A DNA stretch of 64,000 nucleotides, taken from Streptomyces sp. F001. GTDB lineage: Bacteria; Actinomycetota; Actinomycetes; Streptomycetales; Streptomycetaceae. A model generated the notes under the pieces. The model was not told the origin of the DNA. It saw only the letters and a list, made by a program, of their open reading frames with translations, and made no database searches. Below, piece by piece: positions 45,856 to 56,289 of this stretch. The stretch's first letter is position 1, and every line of letters starts with the position of its first letter. The position numbers and the translations under genes were made by a program. The stretch is taken from assembly GCF_004187715.1 (NCBI RefSeq), contig NZ_QZWF01000003.1, positions 1-64,000 of the forward strand, given 5' to 3'.

Positions 45856-47243
45856 ATGGCTTCAACGTACGGTGCTGCGCAGGTACTGGTGGCCTCCAAC
45901 CGTGGCCCGGTCTCGTACGAGGTGCGCGAGGACGGCTCGCTGGCCGCCAGACGCGGCGGCGGCGGGCTGGTCTCCGGGCTGTCGGCCATCGGGCCGGACG
46001 CCGGCGCGCTGTGGGTGTGCTCGGCCCTCGGCGACGGCGACCGCGAGGCGGTGCGGCGCGGGGTCGGGGAGTCCGGCGTACGCATGCTGGACATCCCGGC
46101 CGACGTGCACGCGGACGCGTACAACGGCATCGCCAACTCGGTGCTGTGGTTCGTCCACCACATGCTGTACCAGACGCCGCTGGAGCCGGTCTTCGGCGCG
46201 GAGTTCCGGCGGCAGTGGGCCTCGTACGAGGCGTACAACCGCGCCTTCGCCGAGGCGCTGGCGCAGGAGGCGGCGCAGGGTGCCGCGGTGATGGTGCAGG
46301 ACTACCACCTCAGCCTGGTCCCGGGGCTGCTGCGCGAGCTGCGCCCGGATGTGCGGATCGGCCACTTCTCGCACACGCCGTGGGCGCCGCCGGAGTACTT
46401 CCGGGTGCTTCCGGACGACATCGCCGGGCAGTTGCTGCGCGGGATGCTGGGCGCGGACCGGCTCGGCTTCCTCACCCATCGCTGGGCGGACGCGTTCACC
46501 GCGTGCTGCGAGGCGTTCGCCGGGGGCCTCGGGGACACCCGCGTCGGCGTGCACGGGCTCGGTGCGGACGCGGACTTCCTGCGGAAGCGGTCGCACGAGG
46601 CCGATGTGAACGAGCGGATGGCGAGGCTGCGGGCGGAGATCGGCGAGGGCCGCAAGGCGATCGTCCGGGTGGACCGGACCGAGCTGTCGAAGAACATCGT
46701 GCGGGGCCTGCTGGCGTACCGGCAGCTGCTCGACGACCACCCGGAGTGGCGTGAGCGGGTGGTGCACGTCGCGTTCGCGTACCCGTCGCGGCAGGATCTC
46801 GCCGTGTACCGGGAGTACACGGCTCAGGTGCAGCGGCAGGCCGAGGAGATCAACGGGCGGTACGGGACGCCGGGCTGGACGCCGGTGGTGCTGCACGTCA
46901 AAGACGACTTCGCGCGGTCGCTGGCGGCGTACCGGCTGGCGGACGTGGCGCTGGTCAACCCCATCCGGGACGGGATGAACCTCGTCGCCAAGGAGGTGCC
47001 GGTCGTCTCCGACGAGGGGTGCGTGCTGGTGCTGTCGCGGGAGGCGGGGGCGTACGAGGAGCTGGGGGAGGATGCGATCGGGGTGAATCCGTACGACGTG
47101 GTGGGGACGGCCGAGGCGTTGCCTGAGGCGCTGACCATGTCGGTCGGGAGCGGATGGAGCGGACGAAGCGGTTGGCTGCGGCGGCTACCGCCTTGCCGCC
47201 GGCGCAGTGGTTCCTGGATCAGCTGGGTGCGCTGAACGCCTGA
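45856..47243 (+). CDS. otsA: Trehalose-6-phosphate synthase (frameshift near 3' end)
   Basis: GT20 enzyme making trehalose-6-phosphate from UDP/GDP-glucose and glucose-6-phosphate. ~462 residues: VLVASNRGPVSYEV, YNGIANSVLWFVHH, QDYHLSLVPGLLRE, VDRTELSKNIVRGLLAY (R/K of the phosphate site) and NPIRDGMNLVAKE. Near 47150, in a GTCGGGAG stretch, one base is off; the other frame reads ERTKRLAAAATALPPAQWFL and DQLGALNA to TGA at 47241. The catalytic part is unaffected. The phosphatase otsB is convergent downstream. Confidence 0.92.
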
Positions 47244-47458
47244 TGGGGTGGTGCGCGGTGCTGGTGGGGGTGGGCGCGCGGCCGGCGCTGAGGGTGCCTC
47301 CCCAGAGGGGGGACCCCACGCCACCCGTGCCGCCTGGGCGGCACGCATGCCCGGGCTGGACGGGGTGGCTGCGGCACGACTGTCCGCGGCTTGACGGGTG
47401 GTGCGGCACGACTGCCCGCAGCAGCGTCAGCCGATACGTGCGCCAGCCCGGCCAGCAG

Positions 47459-48253
47459 TCACGACGCCTCCGGGCCGTTCACCACAGGTCGGCTCGTTTG
47501 CTCAGCTCGGTGACCGTCGCTGCCGCTGCAGACCAGCAGGCCGGGGTGCCGGTGGAGCGGAGTTTTTCGATGGTGGCGTAGGCGGGGAGGTCGCCGAGGT
47601 CGTCGCCGGCGTAGAGGACGGAGGCGGGAGAGCTCGCGGGCGTGTTCGAGGAGGGCGACGCCTTGTGTCCATGCCGGGTGGGCGGAGTTCCAGGACCATC
47701 GGCCGGGTTCGAGATCAGGCCGTGCCGGGTGGCGAGGTCGGAGAGGGGTTCGCGCAGGCCTCGAACGCGGCCTGGGGGTCGGCGGCGCGGGGGTGTGGAC
47801 GGCGACCGCGTGGCCCTTGTCTCCACCCAGGTGCCCTGCCGGCGCCCACCGTTCGAGAGCCCGGCAGTTCCTCGCGGACGGCGGCGACACCGGGTGCGGG
47901 CGGGGGGCTGACCTCGCCGCTCACGGCGTCAGCGTTCGGCGCCGTAGTGGCGAGGACGACGAGGTGCTCGAGGCGGGTACGCCCGCGAAGCCGCCGTACC
48001 GCACGGCCACGTCCGCCGGGCGGCCGGTGATCACGGCGACGGAGGCGACCTTCGGGGCGAGGGCGGCGAGCGCGGGACCGCGTCGGGGTGGGCCCGCGCC
48101 TGCTCGGGGTCGGGCACGATCGGGGCGAGCGTCCCGTCGAAGTCGAGGGCGATCACCGCCTTGCGGCCGGGCGAGAATCGCGTCGAGCCCGTCACGCCGG
48201 CAGGGTCGAGGGCGTCGGGAGAGTCGTGTGGGGTTCGGTCTCGTGGCTGCCAT
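47459..48253 (-). CDS. otsB: Trehalose-6-phosphate phosphatase (multiple frameshifts)
   Basis: HAD phosphatase completing trehalose synthesis. Pieces in order on the minus strand but in changing frames: VIALDFDGTLAPIVPDPEQARAH (motif I), LAALAPKVASVAVITGRPADVAVRYGGFAGV, DPQAAFEA, LYAGDDLGDLPAYATIEKL (motif IV, GDD) and VTELSKRADL then VVNGPEAS before the stop at 47459. At least six single-base breaks. All HAD motifs are present in sequence. Start near the ATG at 48253 is approximate. Convergent with otsA across 215 bases of repeat-rich DNA. Confidence 0.75.
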
Positions 48254-48303
48254 AGGGCGACTTCCGCGGCCGGGCCTGTACGGGGCGAGCCTTTGCACAC
48301 CGG

Positions 48304-48400
48304 GGCATCATCCAGCCGTGGGGTGCCCCTCTGGGGGAGATTGAGGACGAGGCCTTCAGGCGAAGCGGGGGCCTGGGGGGGAGCCCCGGCGGGGGCCCAC
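48304..48400. repeat. Streptomyces-type intergenic palindromic repeat
   Basis: GGGGTGCCCCTCTGGGGGAG, GATTGAGGACGAGGCCTTCA and GGCGAAGCGGGGGCCTGGGG are hallmarks of a repeat found between many Streptomyces genes. A related shorter version occurs at about 47292-47320 (GGTGCCTCCCCAGAGGGGGG). No gene is visible here. Confidence 0.55.
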
Positions 48401-48425
48401 ACGCCGGGTGACCAGAAAACGCCGG

Positions 48426-48652
48426 TCACCCCGCCGCCGCCGGTTCCCGCAGCCTGCGAAGGCGATTCACGTCACCGGATCGTGCGCCAACGCCCGGGAT
48501 CGTCGAGCAGGGCGTTGAGCAGCTGGTAGTAGCGCACCGGGGCCAGCCCCAGCTCTCCCGTATCGCCCGCTCCTTCGCACCGGGCCCGGCGAACCCCCGG
48601 CGTTCCAGCGCGAGATGTCCTGTTCCTGCCGTCCGAGCCGCTCCTGCTCCAT
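48426..48652 (-). CDS. DUF3263 domain protein (frameshifted)
   Basis: Short helix-turn-helix-like protein, about 75 residues: MEQERLGRQEQDI, then in a second frame LERRGFAGPGAKERAIRE, then in a third GLAPVRYYQLLNALLDDPG, and the end VNRLRRLREPAAAG at 48426. The conserved RYYQLLNALLD block identifies DUF3263. Two indels, near 48590 and 48540. Likely a small DNA-binding protein; function unknown. Confidence 0.72.
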
Positions 48653-48689
48653 GCCGAAACCGTAACCTCCGCACCGACAGCGCGACCTA

Positions 48690-49945
48690 TCCGCGCCGAG
48701 CTCTCCGCCGTGGTCGCCGTCGACTGCAGCTGACCGAGGATCGCCGACGGGCTGCCACCGGGCTCCACGGTGGAGCCGATCCGCTTCTTGACCTCCCGCT
48801 GACCGCCGCCGGACGTCTTGCCGACGGGGTAGAGCTCGGCGAGCGGCAGTTCGTCCAGGAACGGCTTGAGGTCCCGGTCCTCGGCGCGCGCTCATGGCTC
48901 GGACGCGGCGTTGGTGACCGGCAGCAGGTCGTACTCGCGGGAGAAGGCGAGGACGTTCTCCTCGCTGTAGACGAAGTCGAGGAAGTCGCCCGGCTGCTCC
49001 TTGTGGCCGTTCTGCTTGAACGCCAGCATCCAGTCGGCGACGCCCATCGTGGCCTTGCTCTCACCGTTCACGCCGGGCATCGGCACCATGCCGAACTTCA
49101 CGCCCTTCTTCTCGGCCATCTTCATCAGGGACGGATGGCCGTTCAGCATGCCGACCTCGCCCGGCGAAGGCGGCGAACGCGTCGGCGCGGTTGAGCTTGC
49201 CGGGGGCGACCGGCCCGGTGAGGTCCTCGCCGACCAGCTCGTCGCGCAGCCAGGTGAAGGTCTCGACGTTCTCCGTGGAGTCGATGCCGTAGGTGCCGAC
49301 GGTGTCGGTGTAGCCGCCGCCCCCGCTGAGCAGCCACTGCATGGTCTCGGCCTGTGCCTCCTCGGAGCCGAGCGGCAGGGCGTAGGGGTACTTCACGCCC
49401 TCGGCTTCAGGGCGCGGCGTCGGGGCCAGTTCCGCCCATGTGGTGGGCGGGGTGAGGCCGGCCTCCTCGAAGTGGGCCTTGTTGTAGAAGAGCAGGCGCG
49501 TGGAGGCGGCGAACGGCAGGCCGTACTGCACCCCGTTGACCTGCCCCGCGCTGGCGAGCGCGGAGGAGAAACCGGCCTGTACCGGTATGGAGAGCAGGTC
49601 GTCGGCGGTGTAGAGCAGGCCGTCGGCCGCGTAGTCGGCGTACGCGCCGATCTGGGCCATGTCGGGCGCCTTCCCGGCCTCGACCATCTCCTTCACCTTG
49701 GCGTCGATGTCGTTCCAGGAGTAGACGCTGACCTCGACGTTCACATCCGGGTGGTCGGCCTCGTACTCCTCGACCAGCTTCGCCCAGTACTTCTTCGAGC
49801 TGTTGGCCGCGCTGTCGCCGTAGTCGGCGGCGACCAGCCGCAGCGTCACGTCGGTCGTGTCTCCACCGAGGCCACAGCCGCCGAGGACCGCCGTCATGCC
49901 CAGTGCGGACACCACCGCGATCATTCCTGTCCTGCGCCGCTGCAC
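48690..49945 (-). CDS. Extracellular sugar-binding lipoprotein, ABC type (frameshifted)
   Basis: Solute-binding protein of a carbohydrate ABC importer. GTG at 49945; lipobox LGGC with Cys24. Family blocks: VEEYEADHPDVNVEVSVYSW, AGKAPDMAQIGAYADYAADG, LPFAASTRLLFYNKAHFEEAG, then after a shift near 49155 ADWMLAFKQNGHKEQPGDFL and LAFSREYDLLPVTNAASE; a further shift near 48895 leads to ELYPVGKTSGG and STVEPGGSPSAILGQLQSTA. The exact stop is uncertain, near 48690. No permease genes adjoin. Divergent from nagK across dre boxes, so probably a DasR-controlled amino-sugar binder. Confidence 0.78.
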
Positions 49946-49997
49946 GTGCTCTCGCCCATCCTTGCCGAAAGATACATCTGACTTTTAAAACCGGAAT

Positions 49998-50031
49998 CAA
50001 GGTCTACACCACGTAAGTGGACTAGACCTCT
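49998..50031. promoter_or_regulatory. Two DasR-type dre boxes
   Basis: AGTGGACTAGACCTCT at 50016-50031 matches the dre consensus AGTGGTCTAGACCACT at 14 of 16 positions. A weaker site, CAAGGTCTACACCACG, is at 49998-50013. They lie in the 113-base divergent region between the sugar-binding lipoprotein and nagK. DasR, the GlcNAc-responsive GntR regulator, is known to control nagKA in Streptomyces. Confidence 0.8.
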
Positions 50032-50058
50032 TCCGGTCCTCGGGCCACACTGTCCCCC

Positions 50059-50995
50059 GTGAGACACGTCATCGCCTCGATGTGGGCGGCACCGGGATGA
50101 AGGCCGCCCTGGTCGGGGCGGACGGCGCCCTGATCCACCAGGCGCGCCGGCCGACCGGGCGGGAACGCGGGCCCGGCGCGGTCGTCGACGGCATCCTCGA
50201 CTTCGCCGCCGAGCTCCACACGTACGGCGAACAGCGCCTCGGCACCCCCGCGGCCGCCGCCGGCGTCGCCGTCCCCGGCATCGTCGACGAGCAGCACGGC
50301 ATCGCCGCCTACGCGGCCAACCTCGGCTGGCGTGACGTCCCCCTGCGCGAACTCCTCGCGGCCGGCTCGGCGGCATCCCGGTCGCCCTCGGCCACGATGT
50401 GCGCACCGGTGGGCTCGCCGAGGGCCGGATCGGTGCCGGGCGAGGCGCGGACCGGTTCCTGTTCGTGCCGCTGGGCACCGGTATCGCGGTGCCATCGGCA
50501 TCGACGGCCGGGTGGAGGCGGTGCGCACGGCTTCGCGGGCGAGATCGGCCATGTCGTCGTACGGCCCGGCGGACGCCTGTCCGTGCGGACAGCGCGGCTG
50601 CCTGGAGCGGTTCGCGTCCGCGGCGGCGGTGAGCGAGGGTGGGCCGCCGCCTGCGGGGACCCGGAGGCGGACGCGGCGGACTGCGCGAAAGCCGTCGCGT
50701 CCGGTGATCCGAACGCCGTACGAGTGTGGCAGGAGGCCGTGGACGCACTCGCCGACGGCCTGGTCACCGCGCTCACCCTGCTGGACCCCGCACGCTCATC
50801 ATCGGTGGCGGGCTGGCCGAAGCAGGAGAAACGTTGTTCACACCACTGCGGGACGCCGTCCGGCGACGCGTCACCTTCCAGAAACTGCCGAAGATCGTCC
50901 CGGCGGCCCTGGGCGATACGGCGGGATGCCTGGGCGCCGGGCTCCTGGCCTGGGATCTCCTCGACCACACCGACCGCAAGGAGGAATCGCCCTGA
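50059..50995 (+). CDS. nagK: N-acetylglucosamine kinase, ROK family (frameshifted)
   Basis: Phosphorylates GlcNAc to GlcNAc-6-phosphate. GTG at 50059 reads MRHVIA then, after one missing base near 50077, LDVGGTGMKAALVGADG (ATP site). Further pieces: GVAVPGIVDEQHGIAAYAANLGW, GLAEGRIGAGRGADRFLFVPLGTGI, CPCGQRGCLERFASAAA (ROK zinc motif CxCGxxGCxE), LIIGGGLAEAGETLFTPL and the end HTDRKEESP. About five indels. With all motifs recognisable, the gene is likely intact in the organism. Repeat A separates it from nagA. Confidence 0.82.
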
Positions 50996-51002
50996 TGGCA
51001 AC

Positions 51003-51048
51003 CCCCCCAGGGGCGCGGGGAACTGCGCGAACAGCCACACACAACCCG
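51003..51048. repeat. Dispersed repeat A, copy 3
   Basis: CCCCCCAGGGGCGCGGGGAA followed by CTGCGCGAACAGCCACACAC, lying in the nagK-nagA junction. Same core as 43141-43180 and, inverted, 30281-30311. Its position between two genes usually tightly linked may weaken cotranslation. Confidence 0.75.
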
Positions 51049-51071
51049 CAGCCGCGACGGACGGAACACCC

Positions 51072-52189
51072 CTGATCCTCTCCGGCGCCAACGTGGTCAT
51101 GCCCACGGGAACCGTCAAAGACGGCCAAGTGATCGTCGACGGCAAGCGAATCGCCGCCAACGCCCCAGCCGACGTGCCCGAGATGGATCTGCGAGGCCAC
51201 TGGCTGGTACCCGGCTTCGTAGACCTCCACAACCACGGCGGCGGCGGAGCCTCCTTCACCTCCGGCACCGTCGACGAGGTCCTCAAGGGCATCCACACCA
51301 CCGGCTGCACGGCACGACCACCCTGGTCGCCTCCACGGTCACCGGCGACATGGACTTCCTCACGCGTCGGGCGGGCCTGCTCTCCGAGCTGGCCGAGCAG
51401 GGCGAGATCGCCGGGATCCACTTCGAGGGCCGTTCATCTCCCCGTGCCGCAAGGGTGCACACTCCGAAGAGTTGCTGCGCGACCCGGAGCCTTCCGAGGT
51501 CCGCAAGCTGATCGACGCGGCGCGCGGCAGGGCGAAGATGCTCACGCTCGCCACCGAACTGCCGGGCGGCATCGACTCCGTGCGGCTGCTCGCCGAGCAC
51601 GGGGTGATCGCGGCGGTCGGCCACACGGACGCGACGTACGAGCAGACGGTCGAGGCGATCGACGCGGGCGCGACGGTCGCCACGCACCTGTTCAACGCCA
51701 TGCCGCGCTCGGCCATCGCGCCCCCGGCCCGATCGCCGCCCTGCTGGAGGACGAGCGGTGACCGTCGAGCTCATCAACGACGGCACGCACCTGCACCCGG
51801 CCGCCCTGGAGCTGGCGTTCCATCATGCGGCCCGGAACGGGTCGCGTTCGTCACGGACGCGATGGACGCGGCCGGCTTCGGCGACGGCCGCTATCTGCTC
51901 GGCCCGCTGGAGGTCGAGGTCAGCGACGGCGTGGCCCGCCTGGTGGAAGGCGGCTCGATCGCCGGCTCCACGCTCACCCTGGACCGCGCCTTCAAGCGGG
52001 CGTGACCATCGACCGGCTGCCGGTGGAGCACGTGGTGGCGGCCTGTCGGCGGGCCCGGCGCGGCTGCTGGGCCTGGACGACCGGATCGGCTCCCTCGAAC
52101 CGGCAAGGACGCGACCTGGTGCTGCTGGACGCCGCCTTCGAACTCAAGGGCGTGATGCGGCAGGGAGAATGGGTGGTTGAGCCCAACTG
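51072..52189 (+). CDS. nagA: N-acetylglucosamine-6-phosphate deacetylase (frameshifted)
   Basis: Amidohydrolase producing glucosamine-6-phosphate. Visible blocks: LSGANVVMPTGTVKDGQVIV, LVPGFVDLHNHGGGG (HxH metal motif), TTTLVASTVTGDMDFL, EIAGIHFEGPFIS (catalytic Glu), VIAAVGHTDATYEQTVEAI, THLFNAMP, VELINDGTHLHPAAL, VAFVTDAMDAAGFGDG, and LDDRIGSLEP near the end. About six single-base breaks. The start codon is not clear; homology begins at CTG 51072. The 3' end is placed at GEWVVEP near 52189 and is uncertain. Confidence 0.8.
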
Positions 52190-52322
52190 CCCTGATACAT
52201 CCGCCAGTAGAGAGCGCACCGAAGAGACGGTGGCCGACCGGACGACTGTGCCGACGCCGTCTCTTTGGCATGATCGACCCCCGGAGAACGACAAGCACAT
52301 TCACTCGGGGAGGTCGGCCCAG

Positions 52323-53242
52323 GTGATCCTCACGGTCACGCTGAACACCTCTCGACTCACCTATCGCGTACGGTCCCTGCGGCCGCACACCACCCACCGG
52401 GTCTCCGAGGTGACCGAACGCCCCGCGGCAAGGGCGTCAACGTAGCCCGCGTCTGGCCGCGCTCGTCACGAGGTGACGGTCACCGGCTTCGCCGGCGGCA
52501 GCACCGGACGGATCGTGCAGGACGCGCTCACCGCCACGCCGGGTGTGGTCGACGCGCTCGTCCGATCGGCGGCACGACCCGGCGCACCATCGCCGTCGTG
52601 GACGAGCGGACCGGCGACACGACCCAGCTCAACGAGCCCGGCCCGGCCATCGCACCGGCCGAGTGGTCCGCGTTCCTGGAGGCCTACGAGGACCTGCTGG
52701 CGCCGGCGAGCGCGGTGGCCCTGTGCGGCAGCCTGCCGCCGGGCGTGCCGGTGGGCGCGTATGCGGGCCTGATACGCACCGCGCGTGCGGCGGGCGTGCC
52801 CGTGCTGCTGGACACCAGCGGGGAGCCGCTGCGCCGCGGGGTGGCCGCCCGCCCGGACGTCATCAAGCCCAACGCCGACGAACTGGCCGAACTCACCGGT
52901 TCCCACGAGCCGTTGCGCGCCACCCAGGACGCCCGCCGACGCGGCGCCCACGCGTGGTCGCCTCCCTCGGCCCGGAGGGCCTGCTCGCCCTGACCCCGAG
53001 GGCCGCTGGCGCGCCACCCCACCGACCCGCATACACGGCAACCCGACCGGCGCCGGCGACTCCGCAGCCGCGGGCCTGCTGTCGGGCCTGGTCGAGCAGC
53101 TCCCGTGGCCGGACCCCTGGCCCGCGCCACCGCCCTCGCCGCGGCGACGGTCCGCGCGGCGGTGGCGGGCGAGTTCGACCGGGGCTCCTACGAGGAGCTG
53201 CTGGGGCGGGTGGCGGTGATCGGGGAGGTCAGCGCGGCGTGA
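52323..53242 (+). CDS. PfkB-family hexose kinase, 1-phosphofructokinase-like (frameshifted)
   Basis: Ribokinase-fold sugar kinase. GTG at 52323 follows GGGAGG and reads MILTVTLNTS, then after a shift LTYRV and HRVSEVTERP-GGKGVNVARV in another frame; IVQDALTATPGVVDAL, VALCGSLPPGVPVGAYAGL, DVIKPNADELAELTGSHEPL, and the PfkB signature NPTGAGDSAAAGLLSG. About five indels. Next to nagA it may act on tagatose- or fructose-phosphate from amino-sugar catabolism. Convergent with the carbohydrate-binding protein gene, 4 bases apart. Confidence 0.8.
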
Positions 53243-53246
53243 GGGG

Positions 53247-54145
53247 CTACTCGACCCAGCCCTTGACCAGCCACACCTGGTCGAGGTTGGCGTCGCACTG
53301 GTTGCCCTGCTCGCACGAGATCTTGATGGTGTTCGTGCCCTTGTTGAGCTGGACGTAGTTGTAGGTCCGCGTCCAGCCCTTCTCGTAGTCGCCTTCGGGG
53401 GCGTTCGCGTAGTTCTTCATGTCGACCGGCGTGCTGGCGGCCGTGCCGTTGACCGTGAGGGTCCCGTTGCGTCCTTGCGGGCACGCCGTAGCCGACGTAC
53501 AGGTGTACTTGCCGGACTCGGGGATGCGTTGACGGTCCAGGTGACCGAGGCGCCGACGGCGTTGAAGCCGGTCACGTAGACACCGCGTCCGCTTGGCGCC
53601 CTTGATGTCGGAGGCGGTGTGTGGCGCGCGCCGAGCTGCAGGGCTTGGCGTCGACGGCGGGCAGCTCTTCTCGCTGCCGCGCGCTGCTCTCACTCGAAGG
53701 GCTCGACTCCGCGCTCTGGGAGACCGACGGGGTGGTGGGCTGGTCGCCGTCCGCCGCGGTGTCGTCGTCGCGCGAGCATCGGACGCCGATGCCGATACGA
53801 GGGCGGACGACACGCGATCGCGCCGATCAGCAGGCTGTTGGTGTTGGGGCCGCGGCCCCGGCCGCCACCGCCGGGGCGGGCTGCGTCTGGACGGTGGGGG
53901 CGCCGCCGGGGAACGACTCGGGCGCGGCGTAGTGCGGGTTCGGCTGGCCGTATGCGCCCTGCTGCTGCGGCGGCACGGTCTGCTGGCCGTAGGGCCGCTC
54001 GCCGACCGTCCGCACCCTGCTGACCGAGTTCGGGTAGCCGTAGCCGCCGGACGGCGGCTGGGCGCCGTTGGCCTGACCGTCGGCGTACAGATAGCCGAAC
54101 GGGTCCTCGTCCTCGGGTGCTCGCGCCGTTGTTGCCGGGCGTCAT
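53247..54145 (-). CDS. Membrane-linked carbohydrate-binding-module protein (frameshifted)
   Basis: N-terminus MTPGNNGAST then, shifted, a Pro/Gln/Tyr-rich cytosolic stretch (GERPYGQQTVPPQQQGAYGQ) leading to a short hydrophobic segment near 53830 and an acidic/serine-rich linker. The C-terminal ~110 residues form a CBM35/CBM6-like beta-sandwich: RNGTLTVNGTAASTPVDMKNY, EKGWTRTYNYVQLNKGTNTI, QCDANLDQVWLVKGWVE. Several indels, near 54118, 53835, 53590 and 53490. The likely role is binding extracellular polysaccharide; no catalytic domain is visible. Confidence 0.68.
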
Positions 54146-54267
54146 CCCTAGGTACTCCTCAACAGGTGCGGAACGGATGCGGTACGTGTGGTGAGAAATG
54201 GCGAGCCTACCCGCTCGCCGTGGCCCAAACGGGTGACCAGGATCGCATCATTCCGCAGACGTGCGGT

Positions 54268-55913
54268 TCATCCCGCACGTCGATGCTGTTTGGGACGAGA
54301 CCGTTTCTCGACGTACATCCGTTCGTCAGCGGATTTCAACACTTCGTCCGCCGTCATACCGCAGTGCGCCCATCCGATACCGAAACTCGCCCCGACCCGG
54401 ACGGCCCGTCCCTCGGCCCGGATCGGCTGGATGATCTCGTTCCGCAGCCGTACGGCGAGGTCCTGGGCGTCGGCCCGGCCGAGGCCGTCGGCGAGGATCA
54501 CGAACTCGTCGCCGCCGAGCCGGGCGACGGTGTCGCCGTCGCGGACGCCGTTGCTGAGGCGGCGCGACCTCGATGAGCACCGCGTCGCCCGCGTTGTGCC
54601 GAACCGGTCGTTGATCGACTTGAAGCCGTCGAGGTCGCAGAAGAGGACCGCGAGCCCCTTGGTGCCGTCGTCGTGTTCACCCTCGGGGCGATGGTGTGGA
54701 CGTGGTGGTCGTAGACGTCGAAGACGTCCCGGCGCGCCGGGAAGTCGAAGCCGGCGTCGTAGGCGGGGTGGCCGTAGGCCGCGTCCTGGGAGTCGTGGAC
54801 GGCGGGCAGGCCGGACTGCGGGCGCTGGCAGAGGCGGGCGGAGAGGCGGGAGCGCAGCTCGGCGGAGTTCGGCAGGCCGGTGAGGGAGTCGTGGGAGGCG
54901 CGGTGGGCGAGCTGGAGCTCGCGGCGCTTGCGCTCCTCGATGTCCTCGACGTGGGTGAGCAGGAAGCGGGGGCCGTCGGCGGCGTCGGCGACCACGGAGT
55001 TGCGCAGGGACACCCAGACGTAGGTGCCGTCGCGGCGGCCCAGGCGCAACTCGGCGCGGCCGCCCTCGGCGGAGGTGCGCAGCAGCGTGCCTATGTCCTC
55101 GGGGTGGACGAGGTCGGAGAAGGAGTAGCGGCGCATCGCGGAGGCGGGGCGGCCCAGCAGGCGGCACAGGGCGTCGTTGGTGCGCAGGATCCGGCCGTGC
55201 TGGTCGCCGCCATCTCGGCGATGGCCATGCCGGAGGGGGCGTACTCGAAGGCCTGCCGGAAGCTCTCCTCGCTGGCCCGCAGGGCCTGCTGTTCGCGTTC
55301 CAGGCGGACCAGGGCGCGCTGCATATTCGCGCGTAGACGAGCGTTGCTGATGGCGATGGCGGCCTGGAAGGCGTACATCTGGAGCGCCTCGCGCCCCCAC
55401 GCGCCGGGGCGGCGGCCGTTGCGCGGCCGGTCCACGGACAGGACGCCGATCAGTTCGCCGGAGGACGGGCCACCCTGGGCGCCCGGCGCGTACATCGGGG
55501 CGAACAGCCGGTCGGAGGGGTGCCACTCGTCCTCGAAGCGGGGGCGGGGCCCTCGGTGTACCACTGCGGGACGTCGTCGTCGTCGAGGATCCAGCCCTCG
55601 GTGTGCGGGATGAAGATCAGGTCGCCCCAGGTCTCGCCCATGCCAGTCGGCGCTCCCACGACTCGCGGGAGCCGACCCGGCCGGTGATCAGGGCCTCGGC
55701 GGCGGGGTTGCCGGAGAAGGCGGCGACGACGAGATCGCCGTCCGGGCGGACGAGGTTGACGCAGGCCAGCTCGTAGCCCAGGGCGGTGACGACGCCGTCC
55801 GCGACGGTCTGCAGCGTGTCGGCCAGGCTGCGTGCGGTGTTCATGTCCGCCATGACCTGGTGCAGCTGCCGCAGGGACGCAAGACGGACATACGGCTCCG
55901 ACTCGGTCTCCAT
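54268..55913 (-). CDS. cdgB: Diguanylate cyclase CdgB, GAF-PAS-GGDEF (frameshifted)
   Basis: Makes cyclic di-GMP, which controls Streptomyces development through BldD. Domains in order: helical start with GAF (residues ~10-190, MADMNTARSLADTLQTVADG), PAS/PAC (FRQAFEYAPSGMAIAEM, LCRLLGRPASAMRRYSF, HVEDIEERKRRELQLAHR), then GGDEF (LAVLFCDLDGFKSINDRFG, RDGDTVARLGGDEF, VGASFGIGWAHCG). Both the active GGDEF and the inhibitory I-site RxxD five residues before it are present. Shifts near 55640, 55555, 55210, 54680, 54595 and 54560. Domain order matches S. coelicolor CdgB. Confidence 0.85.
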
Positions 55914-56040
55914 GCTCGCCCTCCCCCGAGACCTCGCAGCGAATCAAGGGTTCTCTTCGGCCATATCGCCCTTCAGCTTCCCGCCACTGAATCACAGCGC
56001 GCTGCCCACTCGGTACACAGGGTCAACAATTAATGTCCCT

Positions 56041-56056
56041 TGTGACTCAAGTCACA
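56041..56056. promoter_or_regulatory. Palindrome upstream of cdgB
   Basis: TGTGACT-CA-AGTCACA, a perfect 7-base inverted repeat with 2-base spacer, in the 376-base AT-richer divergent region (55914-56289) between cdgB and the flavin reductase. It resembles, but does not fully match, a BldD box. Nothing else definite is seen in this region. Confidence 0.5.
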
Positions 56057-56289
56057 GTAGAACGTGAACAATTGAGTGGGGTTTCTGTGTTTTTCCCGTG
56101 CGTTTACCGAACGCAAGCTTTGTAGCGGTGTCCTTCGCTGGTCCTACGACCGTGCTCGGGCTGAGGTCCGATGCGGGGCACGCACCGGAGACTAGCGTTT
56201 CGGTGTGCTGAAACCCGCCGCCCCGCTCCGCCCGCCCGACTGCCCGCCCAACCCGCCCCCGCGGCCGATGCCGCCGGGCATGCTGTGGG

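Noticed and set aside
48254..53242. Decaying amino-sugar catabolism locus (true pseudogenes)
   Set aside because: Breaks are single-base and scattered in homopolymers; every catalytic motif survives and neighbouring unrelated genes show the same pattern, so sequence error is more likely.
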